The translations under genes were made by a program, and so were the position numbers. A DNA stretch of 64,000 bases from Amycolatopsis balhimycina FH 1894 (GTDB taxonomy: Bacteria; Actinomycetota; Actinomycetes; Mycobacteriales; Pseudonocardiaceae). Below, piece after piece: positions 45,587 to 54,742 of this stretch; position 1 is the stretch's first letter, and each line of letters begins with the position of its first letter. The notes beneath the pieces were generated by a model that worked only from the letters and a program-made list of their open reading frames with translations, had not been told where the DNA came from and did no database searches. The stretch spans positions 6,697,533 through 6,761,532 of the forward strand of contig NZ_KB913037.1 in assembly GCF_000384295.1 (NCBI RefSeq). Reading direction: 5' to 3'.

Positions 45587-45883
45587 ATGAGACGACTGTG
45601 CGCGCCTGTGTTGCTCGCCGCGGTGTCGCTGGCGATCGGAGTGATAGTTGCTGGACCAGCGTACGCCGACAGCGTGCACTATGACTGCGTGAGCGTGGCG
45701 TACTTCCCGATGTTGGTGGCTCAACCCGTTCTCGGCAGTGGGTGTACTGGACCGGCCGCCGGCGGTCCGGGCACGGTGACCCGGACCTCTGACCGGGTTA
45801 CGTACGCGTGCTCGAACCTGTCCCTTTCGACCACGAACGGCGTTACCCTGTTGCATGGCCAATACTGCCGCCAACTCCTCTGA
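45587..45883 (+). CDS. Small secreted Cys-containing protein
   Basis: A 98-residue protein with a signal peptide (LCAPVLLAAVSLAIGVIVAG, cleavage near AYA). The mature part of about 70 residues has four Cys (HYDCVSVAY, GSGCTGPAAGG, TYACSNLS, GQYC), which could form two disulphides. The upstream AAGA is a weak ribosome site. I know no family for it. Confidence 0.55.
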   Translation: MRRLCAPVLLAAVSLAIGVIVAGPAYADSVHYDCVSVAYFPMLVAQPVLGSGCTGPAAGGPGTVTRTSDRVTYACSNLSLSTTNGVTLLHGQYCRQLL

Positions 45884-46308
45884 GTCGACGTGGCAGCGCA
45901 CCAGCCGGTCACCCATCAGGTGGCGGTCGGGAGGTGTTAGCAGTGCGCGCATAAGTCCTGGGTGGCGTCGATGGCGCATTGATGATCGGCTGGATCTGTC
46001 CACAATAGCCACAAGGGTGCGCGACGGTGCGATAGCAGCGACGCCATTCTGGTCCGTCTGCGCGTACGGTCTGAGGCCGCGCCAACCGATCGAACACCGC
46101 GCAACCACTTAGTTAAGGCCGTTTTCGCAGTTAAGAGCCGGTCTACCTTCCGGAGCCAGGTGGGAGTGAGGTTATTCGATCTTTAGCGGTCGAGCTCGAG
46201 ACCGCCTACGCCCTCGACTCGCCAGGCTGCTTCGTGACTTGCAGATCCCGTCCGAATCGGCGTTGACGGTGTTCCTGGCCGCACGCAACCAGCGCTGTCA
46301 GCCCACTC
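45884..46308. other. Gene-free stretch
   Basis: No frame shows a recognisable domain on either strand, and I see no repeats or RNA signatures. Confidence 0.4.
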
Positions 46309-46861
46309 TCACGAAGGGTGCTGACGCCAGCCGACGCGGCGAGCCCATGCGCCTTGCTCTGCCCGGCGTTGCGCAAGATCGGACGGTGCCGGTTCGTCGA
46401 GCGACGCGCGCATTCGAGCGATGGCGTCCGCCATCAGCGGCAGTCCCAGTTCGGCCCGCCGCCGGTCGACCAGCTCGGGATCGTCCATCGGCTTGGGGTT
46501 GAGTTCGCCGTTCTCGTCCCAGTCGAACTGTGTCCCGTACAGCTGAGGCTGGCCCTCGAAGCTACGGATTCGGTCGTCAAGCATGGCCACCTGGACAGGT
46601 CCACATCGCCTGCCGCCCTGAGCAGTTCAAGGGCACGCCGCTGCAGGGCAGGATCACTGATCGCGTGCTGCACAATCAACCAGGCGGCGTCCGCTCCAGC
46701 CTTGCCGACACGATCACGGCCGGGCCGGCCACCGGCGTCCAGGATCTCGGTCAACCGTGCGGCGCTACGGACGTGCACCTGCTCCATTTCGGGGTGGTAA
46801 ACCTCAAACAGACTGCCATCGGCAGCCAGCCGATCCCGGACCGACTCGTCCAACGCGGCCA
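46309..46861 (-). pseudogene. DUF6624-family protein, single frameshift
   Basis: From ATG 46861 the protein reads ESVRDRLAADGSLFEVYHPE, EMEQVHVRSAARLTEILDAG and AAWLIVQHAISDPALQRRAL, then shifts frame near 46595 and continues VAMLDDRIRSFEGQPQLYGT, QFDWDENGELNPKPMDDPE to the end. This is a full DUF6624 protein apart from one base. It may be a recent pseudogene or a sequence error. Function unknown. Confidence 0.75.
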
Positions 46862-46863
46862 TG

Positions 46864-47100
46864 CCAAGTGCGCGACGCCTTCTGGAGTGGCTGGCCGCCA
46901 CGGATGTGCGCTGGCTGGTCGTGCTGGACGACCTGCGAAGTCCGGGCGACCTGACTGGATTGTGGCGACCCGTCACAGCATTTGGCAGGACGCTGGTGAC
47001 CACTCGACGTCAAGATGCGGCGTTGCGTGGTCATCGCCGCCGGATACATCAAGCCGATGTGTTCACCGAATCGGAGGCGAAGGCCTATCTGACGACGTCA
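46864..47100 (+). pseudogene. NB-ARC ATPase fragment
   Basis: The frame reads RWLVVLDDLRSPGDLTGLW, PVTAFGRTLVTTRRQDAALR and VFTESEAKAYLTT: Walker B, the sensor-1 (TTRR) region and the next helix of an NB-ARC/STAND protein. The Walker A side and the rest are missing. It runs in frame into the acetyltransferase gene at 47134 with no stop between, a chance fusion from a deletion. Confidence 0.65.
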
Positions 47101-47133
47101 CATGACCGGACGTGTGCGTGGGAGATTGTTCTC

Positions 47134-47667
47134 ATGGCAGCTGGAGAGACCGCGGGACTTGAGGGCGTGCTCGAGACCGATCGTCTGCTGCTGCGGCCGT
47201 GGCGGGTGGCCGAGGCGGCTGTGCAGCGCGAGTTGTGGTTCGAACGTGATCCGCGAGTGCCGCCGCATCGGCGGATCGATGCTGCCGGCCATCCCACTGT
47301 TGCGGAGCTCGAGCAGGCGATTCGTGCGGGCCGGTCGTCGGCTGGGTTGCTGGCGGTCGAGCGGAAGGCCACCGGTGACGTGATCGGCTATTGCGGGCTG
47401 ATCGATGACGGGCGGAGATTCGAGGGAGAACCGGAGTTGGTATTCGAGCTGCTGCGTCGGACTTGGGGGCGTGGCTACGCGACGGAGGCTGCGATGGCTG
47501 TGGTGGAGTGGGCCAGGTCGGCCGGGTACGGACGTTTGTGGGCCACGGTGTGGGAGTGGAACACTGCCTCCCGCCGCGTGCTGGAGAAGCTCGGGTTCAC
47601 CAAAGCCGGGCGTGAGCAGGTGGACGCGGTCCACGGAAGCTCCTTGGTCACCACCAGGCGGCTGTAG
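47134..47667 (+). CDS. GNAT-family (RimJ/RimL-type) N-acetyltransferase
   Basis: A 177-residue acetyltransferase: LETDRLLLRPW opening, VIGYCGLIDDGRRFEGEPEL, the acetyl-CoA loop RRTWGRGYATEAAMAVVEWA (R/Q-x-x-G-x-A core) and WNTASRRVLEKLGFTKAG. It transfers acetyl groups to a protein N-terminus or small molecule. GGAG lies nine bases before ATG 47134. The open frame continues upstream into an NB-ARC scrap, but the family starts here. Confidence 0.88.
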   Translation: MAAGETAGLEGVLETDRLLLRPWRVAEAAVQRELWFERDPRVPPHRRIDAAGHPTVAELEQAIRAGRSSAGLLAVERKATGDVIGYCGLIDDGRRFEGEPELVFELLRRTWGRGYATEAAMAVVEWARSAGYGRLWATVWEWNTASRRVLEKLGFTKAGREQVDAVHGSSLVTTRRL

Positions 47668-47795
47668 CACGGTCGGTGACTCGCCGGACGTAGGCCCGAC
47701 CAGCGGCCATGAGCGGACGTTCGGCTGGTCTCGAGCCGGTGGTATCCGCAGTTGTGCTTGTGGTGGGTGAGGTGCTGGGCACTCAAGGGGGCGAG

Positions 47796-47834
47796 GGCCT
47801 GCACGGGCTCCGAACCGTGAAACCCGTACAGGCC
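47796..47834. terminator. Bidirectional terminator
   Basis: GGCCTGCACGGG (47796-47807) pairs with CCCGTACAGGCC (47823-47834), 11 of 12 bases, between the convergent GNAT and SDR genes. Confidence 0.65.
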
Positions 47835-47851
47835 TGGCTGCGCCTCGGTGG

Positions 47852-48628
47852 CTACTGGTTTCGGCCTGCCGTGACGCCGCCGTCGACGTCCCAGATCGCG
47901 CCGGTGACCCAGCCGGCCTGGTCGGAGAGGAGGAAGGTGGCCACGGCGGAGACGTCCTCGGTGGTGCCGATCCGGCCGATCGGGTGGAAGTCGTTGAATC
48001 CCGCCAGGACGGTGTCGATCTCGGCCGGTGGGATGAAGCCCTCGTAGATGGGCGTGGCTACCACGGCCGGGGAGATGGCGTTGACCCTGATCTTGTGGGC
48101 GGCCAGCTCCAGGGCGAGGTGCTGGGTCAGGGTGTGCAGGCCGGCCTTGGCCATCGAGTACGCCGAGGACGGGGTCGCGGCGATGGCCTGCTTCGCCCAC
48201 ATGCTGCCGATGTTGACGATGGCGCCACCGTGGCCGCTGTTCACCATGTTCTGCGCCACGGTCTGGGTGATCAGGAAGGTGGCCTTGTTCAGGTCCAGGT
48301 AGGCGTCGTAGTCGGCGGGGGTGTGTTCGAGGAACGGCAGCGGCCTGAACACGCCGGCTGCGTTGACCAGCAACGTCGTGTCAGCGTGCTGGTCGGCCAG
48401 TTCCTCGCGCACCCGCCTCACCTCGGCGGGATCGCGCAGGTCGGCGGTGATGCCCCACGCCTGTCCGCGGGTAGCCAGGTCGGCCACGGTCTTCTCGACC
48501 CGCTCGAGGCGGGAACCGATGACGACCGCGCTGCCGCCGCGGCTGACGACGTCCTCGGCGATCTGACGGCCCATGCCGCTGCTACCGCCGACTACGACGA
48601 GCTTGCGACCAGTGAAGTCCTGTCCCAT
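47852..48628 (-). CDS. Short-chain dehydrogenase/reductase
   Basis: A 258-residue SDR of the classical type: cofactor loop [21 protein letters not shown] (NNAG-like), catalytic Ser in NIGSMWAKQ, the YSMAK active-site Tyr/Lys, and a C-terminus [14 protein letters not shown]. It oxidises or reduces alcohols/ketones with NAD(P). GAGGAG precedes ATG 48628. A palindromic operator at 48648-48666, also found before the TetR gene, indicates control by that repressor. Confidence 0.93.
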   Translation of the reverse strand: MGQDFTGRKLVVVGGSSGMGRQIAEDVVSRGGSAVVIGSRLERVEKTVADLATRGQAWGITADLRDPAEVRRVREELADQHADTTLLVNAAGVFRPLPFLEHTPADYDAYLDLNKATFLITQTVAQNMVNSGHGGAIVNIGSMWAKQAIAATPSSAYSMAKAGLHTLTQHLALELAAHKIRVNAISPAVVATPIYEGFIPPAEIDTVLAGFNDFHPIGRIGTTEDVSAVATFLLSDQAGWVTGAIWDVDGGVTAGRNQ

Positions 48629-48647
48629 GGTGGTTCTCCTCATCTGA

Positions 48648-48666
48648 CTACCTACTAGTTGGAAGG
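48648..48666. promoter_or_regulatory. TetR operator, copy 1 (before the SDR)
   Basis: CTACCTACTAGTTGGAAGG is an imperfect palindrome 20 bases before the SDR start. It matches copy 2 at 49311-49329 in 17 of 19 bases. Confidence 0.8.
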
Positions 48667-48727
48667 TTGATTGGTCATGCAAAAGGGCGCCGCGGTGCCA
48701 CGCGCGGCGGCCTTCGGTGGTGCGTTT

Positions 48728-49300
48728 TCAGAGCAGAGCGTCGACCAAGGTCGCCGCCACCGACCGGACCACATCCCGATCCTGTCCAGCGGCGCCGTCC
48801 GGCTGCCCGTGAGCGCGGGCCAGGAGCAGTGCTCCCTCCAGGGACGCCAGGTAAGCCTCGGCCGCCGCACCGGTCCGGGTGGCGGGCATGCCCGCCTCGG
48901 CCAGCACGCCGGCCACCCATTGCCGCTGATCGGCGAAGAACGCGTCCGTCGCCTGCCGTACCTGAACGGGCAGGCTCTCCGCGTCCACGGCGAAGACGCC
49001 GCAGAGGCAGATGCGGCCGCCTTGGGCGAAGGTCTCGGCGTACAGCCCGGCATAACCCACCAGGCGCTGCCGTGCGCCTGCCGCGTCGTCGTCGACGTCC
49101 TTTCGCGCTACGGCGAACCGTTCCCGATAGCGTGCGATCAGGGCCTCGGCCAGTGCGGCTTTGGTGGGGAAGTGGTGGTGGATGCTCGGCTTCGTGATGG
49201 ACAGCTCGGCACTGATGTCGGCGTAGGAGAAGCCGTTGTACCCCCGAACCTGCACCAGTGTCTGAGCGCTGTCCAGGATCCGATCCGCTGTCGTGGTCAC
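48728..49300 (-). CDS. TetR/AcrR-family repressor
   Basis: A 190-residue TetR regulator: ADRILDSAQTLVQVRGYNGF then SITKPSIHHHFPTKAALAEA form the DNA-binding domain. The C-terminal domain has GRICLCGVFAVDAESLP. The GTG at 49300 gives the family-like opening VTTTADRIL; a longer frame would cross the operator. It is read in the same direction as the SDR and precedes it, and both carry the same operator, so it should repress itself and the SDR. Confidence 0.92.
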   Translation of the reverse strand: MTTTADRILDSAQTLVQVRGYNGFSYADISAELSITKPSIHHHFPTKAALAEALIARYRERFAVARKDVDDDAAGARQRLVGYAGLYAETFAQGGRICLCGVFAVDAESLPVQVRQATDAFFADQRQWVAGVLAEAGMPATRTGAAAEAYLASLEGALLLARAHGQPDGAAGQDRDVVRSVAATLVDALL

Positions 49301-49310
49301 GTGACAATTT

Positions 49311-49329
49311 CTACCTTCTAGTTGGTAGG
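49311..49329. promoter_or_regulatory. TetR operator, copy 2 (before tetR)
   Basis: CTACCTTCTAGTTGGTAGG, a near-perfect palindrome 11 bases before the repressor's start; see copy 1. Confidence 0.8.
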
Positions 49330-49554
49330 CGGTCAAGGGGGTGTCCTCGATGAACATCCGAGCCACGGCTACCGCCGTGGGAAGCGCTACGAGGTGACCA
49401 GTCCGTAGGACGTGGCGGGGTTGTTGGGTGGGTGCGGACGGGCACGGTGGTGATCACCAGTCGACGGCGCTCAGTGGGCGACCGGCAGCGTCATTGACCT
49501 CTCCGGCGGCCAGAGTCTCTGACCGACGGCCGCCGGCCGGGCGAGGTTGTCCAT

Positions 49555-49589
49555 CCAGCTGGCTACCCAAGATTTGGGCAGCCAGCTGG
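49555..49589. terminator. Strong nested hairpin
   Basis: CCAGCTGGCT (49555-49564) pairs with AGCCAGCTGG (49580-49589), and inside it CCCAA pairs with TTGGG around a GAT loop. It sits 37 bases before the damaged peptidase gene. The remaining 49330-49625 holds no gene that I can see. Confidence 0.6.
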
Positions 49590-49625
49590 GTCGGTCCCGG
49601 CCACCGTCGTTTCTAGGGTTTCGGT

Positions 49626-50691
49626 ATGAGATCACATACCCCCTCTCCTTCGCGCCGCATCATGGCACTGGCTGCGGTCGCCGTACATCACCACCGCGAA
49701 CGTCGCCCGCGACATGGACGGCATGCGACGGGCGCTCGGTGAGCGCACGGTCTCTTACTACGGCATCTCCTGGGGTACGCGCCTGGGCTCGATCTACCGG
49801 GCGCTGTTCCCGCAGACCATCGACCGGATGGTGATCGACAGCTCGGTGGACCCGGACAAGCAGGGCTACGACGACTTCCGGTCGTTCAGCTTCGCGATGG
49901 AGGACCGCTGGCCCGACCTGGCCAAGTTCGGCGTCGGCAACGCCGGCACCGTGCATCTCGGCACGACCGCGCGGCAGGTCCGGAAGAACTACCTGGCGCT
50001 GGCCGACAAGCTCGACCGTCATCCGGTCCGGCTGGCCGAGACGAAGGCCCCGATCAACGGCAACTTCCTGCGGTTGTTCACCTGGCAGCTGTCCTACAAC
50101 GACGCCGCCCTGCTCCCGACCGCCGGCGCACCGGTGCCGCCGATGGCGCAGCTGTGGCAGTCGGCCGGTGACGCCGCCGCGGGTCGCGCCACCTCGGCCG
50201 ACCGTGCGTTCCTGGCCGGGATGGCCAACGACCTGGTCGCACATGGCTCGCTTGCGAACGTCCCGCAGGACAACCTGTTCTCGATCGGCTGGGCGTTCAG
50301 CTGCGGCGACCAGGCGTGGCCGCGGGACGTCACGACGTACGCCCGCAACGTCGCGGCCGACCGGGTCGCGTACCCGTTGACCGCCGGTGCTCCGGCCAAC
50401 TTCGCGCCGTGCTCGGCATGGGCGGTGCAGCCGGTCGAGCGGGCACCGGAAGTGAAGCCGATCGGCAAGCGCAACGTGCTGATCCTGCAGAACGACCGCG
50501 ACCCGTCCACTCCGCTGCGCGGCGCCCAGGGCATGCGCCGGGCGATGGGCTCGGACGCGGTGCTGGTCACCGTCGACGCGGGCGGCCACGGTGTGCTGAT
50601 CCACCCGAAGCCGAACGCGTGCGCGATCGGCGCCCTGGACGCGTACTTCAGCGCCGGCAAGCTGCCGGCCGCCGATGTGGCCTGCTCCTGA
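49626..50691 (+). pseudogene. Tripeptidyl-aminopeptidase-like hydrolase with N-terminal deletion
   Basis: A signal peptide begins at ATG 49626 (MRSHTPSPSRRIMALAAVA) but then, in a different frame, the sequence jumps to TTANVARDMDGMRRALGERT and the nucleophile elbow GISWGTRLGS. The rest is complete: NDRDPSTPLRGAQGM (Asp), DAGGHGVLIHP (His). About 150 residues with the oxyanion strand are missing at the junction near 49682. Without the deletion it would be a Ser hydrolase of the same family as 41274-42818. Confidence 0.8.
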
Positions 50692-51177
50692 CAACATCAT
50701 CCGGCTCGGCCTGGGGTTTCCCGGGCCGAGCCGGATCTGTCCAGGCCCCGGCCGGGGCGGTCTCCCTGAGGTAACGCAGCACCGCGGTGACCCGCCGGTC
50801 GGCCCGGTCGTCGGGTGCCAGACCGAGCTTGGCGAAGATGTTGCGGATGTGTTTGTGACGCCGCCGTCGCTGATGAACAGTTCGGCGGCGATGGCGGAGT
50901 TGCCCAGACCCTGAGCCATCAGTGCCAGCACGTCGCGTTCGCGGGGGCTGAGCCGGCTGAGGATGCTGTCCGGCGGGGCGGCGGTCCGGCGGCCGGCGGT
51001 GTCCGGCTCGGCGGCGCCGGCGAGCCGGTGCAGTGAGTCGACCAGGAACATCCCGTAGGCCTCGAATGCCTCGCGTAGGCGGCCGTCGTCGGTGAGCCGG
51101 TCCAGGGTCCGCGGAATCTCGAGTGCACCTGTCATGTCCCGAGTCTGTGCTGGGCCGCCGTTCGCCAGAGCAGTCAT
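50692..51177 (-). pseudogene. LuxR-type regulator, frameshifted
   Basis: From ATG 51177 the frame gives LTDDGRLREAFEAYGMFLVD and the helix-turn-helix LSPRERDVLALMAQGLGNSA. It then shifts near 50850, so that KHIRNIFAKLGLAPDD and VTAVLRYLRE (normally the recognition helix and end) lie in another frame. No receiver domain precedes it. It may be a recent pseudogene or contain a sequence error. Confidence 0.65.
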
Positions 51178-51378
51178 ATCTCACCTAGGGTCACAAGTTC
51201 TGCTGAGCTTTGTCGGCTGGGTCAAGAACTATCCGGTGCGGCGATTCGACAGAGGCTGCCTCAAGGCAGAACCTTTACCGAGAGATCGCCACACAGGGCT
51301 GCGGCGGCAGCCAAGCGCCGCGCCTGTGGGCATCGGTGAGCCGGTCAATGCCCAACGGGTGTGAGTCGCCCGGCAGGT

Positions 51379-52263
51379 TTAGCGCTCCGGGGGCCGTGGG
51401 GTCCAGCCGGTCGCCCGAAGCCACGTAGGCATGTCCCAGGCGTCGGGATGGATGGCCCGTACCTCGTCGAGGTCGGCTTGGTAGGCGGATGTTTCGGCGA
51501 ACCACCGGAACATTGCTTGCGCGTCCTCGCTGCCGCCGAGCACGGCCAGTGGGAGAGCTTCGTACCGCGCTGGCAGGCCGGCGTGCTCGCCGAACGCGGC
51601 CGCCATCTGGCTGCCGGTCCGTACGTCGCCTGCGACCTCGATCGCGCCGTTGGGCGTCTTGGCGTGCTCCAACAACAGCGCGGCGGCGATCTCGCCGATG
51701 TCGCGGACGGCAATGAGCTGCAGTGGGACGTGGTCAGGTAGCGGAAGCCGGAATACGATCTCTCCGTTATCGACGGTAGGCCGCAACGAAAAGTTCTCCA
51801 TGAACGCCACCGGGCGTACGTATGTCACCCGCAGCCCGGACCGCTCGAGGTGCTCCTCGACGCGGCGTTTCGACTCGAAGTGCGGAACTCCCGAGTTGCG
51901 GTCCGCGCCACCCACCGAGCTGTAGACCACGTGCGGCACCCGTGCGGCCGTCGCCGCGTCCACGAGAGCAACGCCCTGGCTCGTCTCGCCCTCGATGTCG
52001 GCCAGAGCACGGCCCGCCGGCGTGGTCATGAAGAACAATGCGTCGACCTCGCGCAGCGCTGCAACCAACGACGCGGCATCGTCGATGTCGATTCGTGCGA
52101 GCTCGACACCTCGGCCGGCCAGCTCACGCGCCCGATCGGACTCGGGGCTTCGAACCAGAGCCCGTACCGATGCCCCTCGTGACAGCAGCGCGTCGACGAC
52201 CGCCCCGCCTTGTTGTCCGGTTGCGCCGAAGACGGCGATCGTGCCGGTTGGCTGTGCGCTCAT
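51379..52263 (-). CDS. NmrA-like NAD(P)-binding protein
   Basis: A 294-residue atypical SDR: IAVFGATGQQGGAVVDALLS is the NAD(P) loop, followed by VRALVRSPESDRARELAGRG, VPHVVYSSVGGADRN and SGLRVTYVRPVAFMENF. The catalytic Tyr-Lys pair is not obvious, as in NmrA/HSCARG redox sensors and some quinone reductases. GAAGG precedes ATG 52263. It follows the isochorismatase gene by 48 bases in the same direction and probably shares its transcript. Confidence 0.88.
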   Translation of the reverse strand: MSAQPTGTIAVFGATGQQGGAVVDALLSRGASVRALVRSPESDRARELAGRGVELARIDIDDAASLVAALREVDALFFMTTPAGRALADIEGETSQGVALVDAATAARVPHVVYSSVGGADRNSGVPHFESKRRVEEHLERSGLRVTYVRPVAFMENFSLRPTVDNGEIVFRLPLPDHVPLQLIAVRDIGEIAAALLLEHAKTPNGAIEVAGDVRTGSQMAAAFGEHAGLPARYEALPLAVLGGSEDAQAMFRWFAETSAYQADLDEVRAIHPDAWDMPTWLRATGWTPRPPER

Positions 52264-52311
52264 TGCGCCTTCTTTCTCAAGAAAAGCTTTCGCCGTGGGC
52301 TGCACCTCTGA

Positions 52312-52896
52312 TCAGTGGGGCAGAAGTTCGCCGAGGATCGGAAGGAGTTTCTGCCCGGCGTCTGACGCCCAGTTGCGGGCGAGTTCAGTCAGGGTCATGG
52401 TGGTGGATGTGATGATGGCGCCGGCCTTTTCCATGCGGCGCAAGGCGGCATCGTCGGCGAGTTTGGTGATGGATCCCCCGGCGTCGGCAACGGCCTGGAC
52501 CTGATAGCCCTCGTCGAGAGCGGAGAGCGTCGGGTAGACCGTGCAGACGTCGTTGGTGACACCTGCGATGATGAGATTGCGGCGGCCGGTGTCCTTGACC
52601 GCAGCAGCGAACGCCGGGTCCTCCCAGGCGTTGACCACGCCGGTACGCCGAATCCGGTTTTGGTACTGCTTGGGGGCGATCGTCTCGAACTCGGGCTGCA
52701 GCGGGCCTTGGAAGTGATCTTCCTGAGATGACGTGAGGATCAGTGGCAGGTCCAGGGCGACCGCCGCCTTGGCCAGGGCGAAGGCAGCGGCCTTGACATT
52801 GTCGATCGCGTCCGAGCGAATCCACGACATGGTACCGACCTGGTGGTCGATCAACAGGATCGCGGAGTCCTGCGGAGTGAACAATTGCAGGGGCAT
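52312..52896 (-). CDS. Isochorismatase-family (YcaC-like) hydrolase
   Basis: A 194-residue cysteine hydrolase. Asp17 lies in AILLIDHQVGTM and the nucleophile Cys118 in AGVTNDVCTVYPTLSALDEG; the segment GVVNAWEDPAF matches YcaC-type proteins. The fold cleaves amides or vinyl ethers. It is located between the CocE-type hydrolase and the NmrA protein, all leftward. Confidence 0.88.
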   Translation of the reverse strand: MPLQLFTPQDSAILLIDHQVGTMSWIRSDAIDNVKAAAFALAKAAVALDLPLILTSSQEDHFQGPLQPEFETIAPKQYQNRIRRTGVVNAWEDPAFAAAVKDTGRRNLIIAGVTNDVCTVYPTLSALDEGYQVQAVADAGGSITKLADDAALRRMEKAGAIITSTTMTLTELARNWASDAGQKLLPILGELLPH

Positions 52897-52943
52897 GACG
52901 GCTCCAATGCGATTGAGGAGTGGTTCCAGATCCGGGGATTGCC

Positions 52944-54590
52944 TTATGAAAGCTGTTGGACAGTGGCAATGCGTTGCCGTTCATGCAGACGCAGGCGGGA
53001 CGGGTGAACGTCGTTGTGGTGGTAGGTGTCCGTGCCAACCTTTTGGCCGTACCAGTGAGTCATCGGTGCTTCCGTGATCGAGGACTCCCAGTTGGAGATT
53101 TCAAGGCGTAGCCGGTCCCCGGCGCGAACAAGTACAGACATGGGCAGGAGCTCGATGCGCAGCTCGTAGACGCGGCCAGGATCGATCGGATCCGGCTTGT
53201 CGTGGCGCAGGAATGGCCGCATCTCCGTGGTGAGAGCTGGGTCTTCGGCGCGATGCGAGGCGCGAAGCCAGCCTTGACTGACGCGGACGACCGGTGACGG
53301 CACTGCCTCCGAGGGCAGCAGCGACAGTTTGACCATGACGTCCATGTCGTTCTGGTCGGATGAGGCAAAGAGGTGAAGTACGCCTTGACCTGTGAACTCA
53401 CGGTCATGTTGGAACGGTTCGGTGGTGTAGGTGACCACTCGCCGCGTGTGATGCGGCACGCCTTGGCTGTCGAAGGTGGTGACGCCGGCCATCCACACCG
53501 GATCAGGATAACTCCAGCTCGTGGCGCCTCCGCCGCTGGACGGCGGTTCGTCGGTCAGCAGGCCGTCGTTGAGTGATGTCTGACTACCGCTGTGTTCGGC
53601 GGACAGAAATAACTCCGCGACGGCGGCCTCTGGTGGAGGCCAGTCGGTGGCATGGCCGATTTTCTGCTCGCCCTGCACAAAGAACCGGGCGGGCGGACCT
53701 TCCATCACGGTGTTGTCGGAGCCTTTGAGGTGGTAGTCGTACCACGGAAGAAGTTCGGCGCGGTGGAAGTCTTCATCGAAGAACAGGCGCTGAGTCTCGG
53801 CGAAGGTCTGGGCGCCGGTGATGAGGAGGCGTTTCGGGCCCCGCACTCGGCGATAGCCCTCGAAGTTGCCGCGCAGGTGTAGCGAGGCCTTACCCCATGC
53901 ACCGATCGAAAACACAGGGATATCGACCTGGTCGAGTTCCCAGAACGGTGATCGTCGGCGCTGCCATTCGTCGTCGAACGGGTGCTGATAGATGTCATTG
54001 ATGAAGTCGCCGCGCCCGTTGTCGGCGATCGGCAGCCCGTTGCCGTGGTGCTGCAGCAGCACTGATCCGTAGAGCCAGCTGTTGAGGAAGCCCTGGATCG
54101 GGATTCCGCCCTGATACATCCAGTCGCGGTACATGTCAGTCGCGCCGTCGAACGCGACGATCGTGGCGAGGTGCGGTGGGCGGGTGCGGGCGGCGTTCCA
54201 CTGGCTCCAGCAATAATACGACATTCCGATCATGCCGATACGACCGGCCCAGTCGAGAGTGGCGATGTGCTCGATCACATCGTGGATTGCTTCGCCTTCG
54301 GCTCGCGAGACCGGGTCCCACGTTCCGGTTGAACGCCCCGTGCCCGGCACATCCATGGCGACGTACGCGTAACCCTGATCGAGATACAGCTGCATCGGAC
54401 CGTATTCGATAAAGGGGAAAACCGGCGGAGCGGCGGGAAGATGGCGTAACGCTTTTTGGTAAGGAGAGGCACCCAGCAGGACGGGAAAAGGTGCGGTGCC
54501 GCCCGCCGGTAGGTAGACGTCGGCGCGGACCGTATCGCCGTTTCGGGTGATGATTTCGATCTCGCGCGGTTCGACCGTGACATCGACCAT
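52944..54590 (-). CDS. CocE/NonD-family hydrolase
   Basis: A 548-residue serine hydrolase of the X-Pro-dipeptidyl-peptidase/cocaine-esterase class. The alpha/beta domain opens RNGDTVRADVYLPAGG, then VAMDVPGTGRSTG and the nucleophile elbow GMSYYCWSQ with Ser124. A helical cap follows, then a C-terminal jelly-roll (LHLFASSDQNDMDVMVKLSL, RLRLEISNWESS). It acts on esters or amides. It lacks a signal peptide, so is cytoplasmic. It belongs to the leftward hydrolase run whose promoter region lies near 56200. Confidence 0.9.
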   Translation of the reverse strand: MVDVTVEPREIEIITRNGDTVRADVYLPAGGTAPFPVLLGASPYQKALRHLPAAPPVFPFIEYGPMQLYLDQGYAYVAMDVPGTGRSTGTWDPVSRAEGEAIHDVIEHIATLDWAGRIGMIGMSYYCWSQWNAARTRPPHLATIVAFDGATDMYRDWMYQGGIPIQGFLNSWLYGSVLLQHHGNGLPIADNGRGDFINDIYQHPFDDEWQRRRSPFWELDQVDIPVFSIGAWGKASLHLRGNFEGYRRVRGPKRLLITGAQTFAETQRLFFDEDFHRAELLPWYDYHLKGSDNTVMEGPPARFFVQGEQKIGHATDWPPPEAAVAELFLSAEHSGSQTSLNDGLLTDEPPSSGGGATSWSYPDPVWMAGVTTFDSQGVPHHTRRVVTYTTEPFQHDREFTGQGVLHLFASSDQNDMDVMVKLSLLPSEAVPSPVVRVSQGWLRASHRAEDPALTTEMRPFLRHDKPDPIDPGRVYELRIELLPMSVLVRAGDRLRLEISNWESSITEAPMTHWYGQKVGTDTYHHNDVHPSRLRLHERQRIATVQQLS

Positions 54591-54742
54591 CTTTCCGTCC
54601 CTTCGTGACGCGTTGAAGCCGCGAAATGTCCCGAACTTTTAGCGGCGGCTCGGGCGAAGAATCGGCAAAGTCTCGCTACATGGCCGTTGTTGGCGCGAAA
54701 TTCGTTGACATCTGATTGTTGAAGTCGTTCACCCCTGCTCCT

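Noticed and set aside
54690..54720. AAATTCGTTGACA shared with 24024-24040 as a repeat or promoter
   Set aside because: The shared stretch is only about 13 bases and flanks do not align; likely chance.
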